DNA of 64,000 bases from Scortum barcoo (lineage: Eukaryota > Chordata > Actinopteri > Centrarchiformes > Terapontidae), in assembly GCA_023238725.1 (NCBI GenBank), contig CM041540.1:6901501-6965500 (forward strand), in the 5' to 3' direction. Below are positions 61,801 through 64,000 of the stretch, piece by piece. Position numbers and translations under genes: made by a program. How positions within the stretch are numbered: position 1 is the stretch's first letter; each line of letters begins with the position of its first letter. The notes beneath the pieces were generated by a model. That model ran no database searches. It had not been told where the DNA came from and was given only the letters and a program-made list of their open reading frames with translations.

Positions 61801-63272
61801 ATGAAATTGATCAAACCATGCTTTTTATTTAGATGAATATCATTTTAATGACAAACTAAAGCTGCAATAGAGCATTCTGCACATACATTAGATTCTCTAC
61901 TTTACCTACAGTGTTATTATTATTTTGATGACAGGAAGTCAGCTATGAGTATGGACAGAGTGGTACAGTAGGTTAGTATGTAAAACTTTATATCCCTCTT
62001 CTCAAAACCATTTTTACAAAGTGTTTTATGTTTATAAAACAAGAAAGTGTTAAATATTTAAGTCAAAGAGGAGTAAGAATTCTTAAAGCATTTAAAACTA
62101 ATCAGGGCAAAGAGACATCAGTAATCAGAAACAAGCTTTAGATTGAAATGCAGTACAAATCTTGCCTCTAAGGATCAGGTTTATACACTAGAAGATGCAG
62201 TGAAAAGCCAGCCGTCAAAGAGAGGAGAGTGTACAATTTAAATATGGGGATAACTACACAGCTGGTCAATCATGGTGTGAAAGTTGCAAGTTACAGAAAC
62301 GGTCAGAGACAGACTCCCTTGATCCAGTCTTGTAAAAGTGTGGCAATCCAAAATCTATCTGACCATCAGATGAGCAATTTTTATTCAGTATTCTGGCAAG
62401 TAAAAACAGTAACTTAAATACAAAGTGCAACCTCATTTGGGAGAAAAGGAAAACATCGTGTGCTGCTTAGGCGTTCCTTTATCAGTATGTGTTCTCTAGT
62501 TGTTTCCAGACACCATCTGGAAATTCAGTTTGAAGCACCAGATAGAAATGTAAGAGACAGATACTGATGACTTATTTATTGCCACAGACAGGTTATTCCC
62601 AGTTCGCCTCTGCAGCGTAACGATTAAAAGTCAGGCACAAGATTAATAAGCAACATTGCTGACTATGTGAAGTAATTTGGTTTTTCTCACCCAAGATCAA
62701 CTCTCCTGTGTAATTACAGGCTGAAAAGAACTAATTTATGAGGAAAAACATGTGAAAAGTGAACCGCGATGTTGGAGATATCTCTCTCTCTTACATTATT
62801 TTCTACTCAAGCTTGCCTCTGCTTTGTGTTTCTTGCAGTTATGGGAGACTAAGAAGGTGCACACCTCCTCAGCCATCTCCCTGAAAAGAGACTCTGATGT
62901 TCTCTTCAACGATAAAGAAATCATAGTGTCAGCTGCAGACAACTGCAACAGACTGCAGGTGAGCTGAAAATAACATCATTAGACACACAGATGAATGAGT
63001 AAAAGGTGTTGTGCTGGTTGAAGCAGCAATGTGTGTTTGTTTTCTTTGAGTGCTAGTTCAAGTGCAGACTACTGCACAATGATGTGGTTATATCAGGTTG
63101 TTATATAAAATAATGGGATGCACGCACGTGTGTGTGTGTGTGTCAGGTACGTGATGGCAGGACAGGATCGGTGCTGTTCCAGTCGGAGGAGAAGTCGTCC
63201 AGGATCCGGTGTACGTATATGTGCAGACAGCCCTCTGCTGTTGTCCTGGGCCAGGAAGATGGCACAGTACAG
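51659..63272 (+). CDS. apaf1: APAF1, apoptotic protease-activating factor 1 (5' part, continues off window)
   Basis: Twenty coding exons join in frame to 991 codons without a stop: 51659-51802, 52708-52897, 53263-53460, 53623-53812, 54535-54647, 54755-54886, 55064-55302, 55381-55548, 56065-56196, 56522-56635, 57144-57328, 57731-57857, 58139-58264, 58411-58551, 58778-58903, 59381-59527, 60754-60882, 61132-61257, 62839-62958, 63147-63272. Order: CARD, NB-ARC ATPase, winged-helix/helical region, WD40 propellers. In the cytosol APAF1 binds cytochrome c between its two WD propellers, exchanges nucleotide and assembles the apoptosome that activates caspase-9. Human APAF1 has about 1250 residues, so some 250 C-terminal residues (the rest of the second propeller) should lie to the right. 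All visible exons are intact. Confidence 0.96.
53035..53100 (+). repeat. Short LINE-like 3' tail in APAF1 intron
   Basis: GTAGCTCAGTACTTAATTTC, CCTCTGGGGATCATGAA, then CTCTATCTGTCTATC. The AATTTCCCTCTGGGGATCA block is characteristic of a large class of fish LINE ends. The element is truncated to its terminal 60 bases. Confidence 0.6.
53263..55302 (+). other. apaf1: APAF1 NB-ARC ATPase exons
   Basis: Five exons, residues about 112-402. The Walker A loop GMAGSGKS is at residues 156-163 and the Walker B strand LLILDDIW at about 243-250. The sensor-1 type segment ILLTTRNRS and the GSPLVVSLIGALL stretch of the GLPL-like motif follow. RWHYYLCQLQQKQFKRIRKS and SSSYDYDALDQAM continue into the winged-helix domain. 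The fold binds ADP/dATP and drives oligomerisation. The human P-loop has Cys where this one has Ser; the catalytic Lys and Ser are kept. Confidence 0.92.
55381..57328 (+). other. apaf1: APAF1 winged-helix and HD2 exons
   Basis: Exons 55381-55548, 56065-56196, 56522-56635 and 57144-57328, residues about 403-602. EEVEDILEEFVNKSLLF and YYLHDLQLDFL belong to the winged helix. LMFSLDWVSIKAKIMGPAHL and FQEFLSLNGHQLEQRPFPDV belong to the helical arm that connects to the WD propellers. Introns 55549-56064 and 56636-57143 show no other features. Confidence 0.9.
57360..57626 (+). repeat. Perfect 133-bp tandem duplication in APAF1 intron
   Basis: The unit starting GTTCTGAAGTGTGAATG at 57360 repeats at 57493 with no difference that I can find by direct comparison over 133 bases. 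Both copies include a CTGTTGCAG acceptor-like word. It lies between exons 57328 and 57731. It is either a very recent duplication or an assembly artefact. Confidence 0.9.
59528..60753 (+). other. APAF1 intron (1.2 kb)
   Basis: AT-rich, no element recognised. The flanking exons 59381-59527 and 60754-60882 join in phase 0. Confidence 0.6.
61258..62838 (+). other. APAF1 intron (1.6 kb)
   Basis: The longest APAF1 intron in the window. I see no additional WD-like exon, no repeat copy and no RNA gene. Confidence 0.6.
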
Positions 63273-64000
63273 GTAGATTAACACAGTACATATGGTTTGT
63301 GTTTGTATATACGTGTAACACAGCAGAACGTTTCTTAATCTTAAATTTTACACATTTTTAATAAATTAACCAACATTAGTTTGGAGTTTTTTGTGATTTA
63401 TATTGTTGAAAATTGAATTTGCTTGGACAGTTGGTCAGAAAAAAACATGAATTTTGAAAATTATTCTGCATAGGGCTTCAACTAATGATTATTTTCATAG
63501 TAGATTAATATACAGACTATTTTCTTCATTAGTTCATGAAATTATTTTGCCTTAAAATGTCAGAAAATTGTAAAAAAAAAAAAAATGCCCCACACAATTT
63601 CCTAGCATTAGTGTCAAAGTGCTTGTTTTGTACAAGTAAAAGATATTTAGTTTACTAGCAAGCAAGACCAAGAAATATTTAGAACTATTCCTTTTTAATG
63701 AAAACATAAATGTTCTCGTCTTTGCTACAAATTTCATCATAGTACTCTGAACTCAAGAAAATAAAAGCTTTAATATATCCCCACTAGAGGAGTTTGTGTC
63801 CATAAAGAGCACAATTAACAGTCAAGAAAACAATTACATTTTTAAAACAAAGCTTGCAAATGTCCACTTAGTACACCTTGTTTGTGTGTGAGGATGTGTT
63901 TTTTTGGTGTGTGTGTGTATGTTTGTGCGTGTATTCCTTTATTCCACGTTGCCGTAGGAGGTGTTTTCCAGACCATGTTGAGTCATGAGATCTGACATCA
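63273..64000 (+). other. APAF1 intron reaching the right edge
   Basis: Contains one copy of the dispersed repeat at 63475-63720 and a short (GT)n near 63908-63930. No further coding exon can be assigned before the window ends; the next WD exon should lie beyond 64000. Confidence 0.6.
63475..63720 (+). repeat. Dispersed teleost repeat copy, left half
   Basis: GGGCTTCAACTAATGATTAT, TTTTCATAGTAGATTAATAT, then AAAATGTCAGAAAATTGTAA, CACAATTTCCTAGCATTAG, CAAAGTGCTTGTTTTGTAC and AAAAGATATTTAGTTTACT. This shows the left end of the family clearly and complements the right end seen at 26715. Confidence 0.65.

Larger units (their letters stand above)
57731..63272 (+). other. apaf1: APAF1 WD40-repeat exons
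   Basis: Nine exons, residues about 602-991. Most exons are 120-147 nt, begin in phase 0 and encode about one WD repeat each, with the exon boundary just before the closing W/F-D strand (for example VWNVERA, LWNLNKP, LFQVSSA, VFDVETS, LWDLGDN, LWETKKV). Examples of repeat cores are HDDEVLCCAFSPDDRLLATC and HLSWVQRVQFSPDGSQLLSC. Exon 58778-58903 corresponds to the extra repeat included in the long human isoform. Confidence 0.9.

Noticed and set aside
63955..64000. Possible next APAF1 exon after CCGTAG at 63958
   Set aside because: The frame (EVFSRPC then stop) does not continue the WD repeat, so I treat it as intron.

Overview
This is a stretch of vertebrate nuclear DNA, almost certainly from a ray-finned fish. 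The coding exons are short, GT-AG bounded and phase-consistent. The six recognisable proteins match vertebrate families closely, and the introns carry dispersed repeats typical of teleosts. I favour a percomorph-like species because the genes are compact, but I cannot name it. No bacterial, viral, CRISPR, tRNA or rRNA features were seen.

Layout, left to right. (1) 1-4.5 kb: no recognisable coding exon, microsatellites and a possible CpG-rich 5' region. (2) 4.59-14.88 kb, plus: PACSIN2 (F-BAR/SH3 membrane-bending adaptor), 3' UTR to about 16.67 kb. (3) 17.51-22.85 kb, plus: ARFGAP3 (Golgi/COPI Arf GTPase-activating protein), 3' UTR to about 25.05 kb. (4) 25.89-30.72 kb, plus: IKBIP (IKK-interacting protein), with two mutually exclusive 3' coding ends. 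(5) 35.73-32.60 kb, minus: CKAP4 (CLIMP-63, ER-sheet coiled-coil protein). (6) 36.9-39.6 kb: non-LTR retrotransposon debris and tandem copies of its tail. (7) 43.00-47.31 kb, plus: TCP11L2, with a probable non-coding first exon near 40.0 kb. (8) 51.66 kb to beyond the right edge, plus: APAF1. Twenty coding exons (991 codons) are visible, covering the CARD, the NB-ARC ATPase, the helical domains and roughly eight exons of WD40 repeats; the C-terminal WD repeats lie outside the window.

Functionally the genes do not form one pathway. PACSIN2 and ARFGAP3 both act in membrane traffic. IKBIP and CKAP4 are both single-pass proteins with a short N-terminal tail and a long coiled coil, and they sit tail to tail. 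APAF1 is the apoptosome scaffold. The most interesting large-scale feature is gene order. In human, IKBIP and APAF1 are immediate head-to-head neighbours sharing a promoter. Here they lie in the same orientation about 20 kb apart, with CKAP4 and TCP11L2 (in human a separate adjacent pair on 12q23) between them, and the human 22q13 pair ARFGAP3/PACSIN2 alongside.

Exon boundaries were deduced by hand from frame continuity and splice dinucleotides. For ARFGAP3, IKBIP, CKAP4, TCP11L2 and APAF1 all visible coding exons join in frame. The one unresolved junction is an NPF-containing cassette exon of PACSIN2. Non-coding first exons, transcription starts and promoters are inferred only. I found no convincing new molecular system; the noteworthy items are gene-order change, alternative exons, possible IKBIP-CKAP4 homology, repeat families and local duplications.
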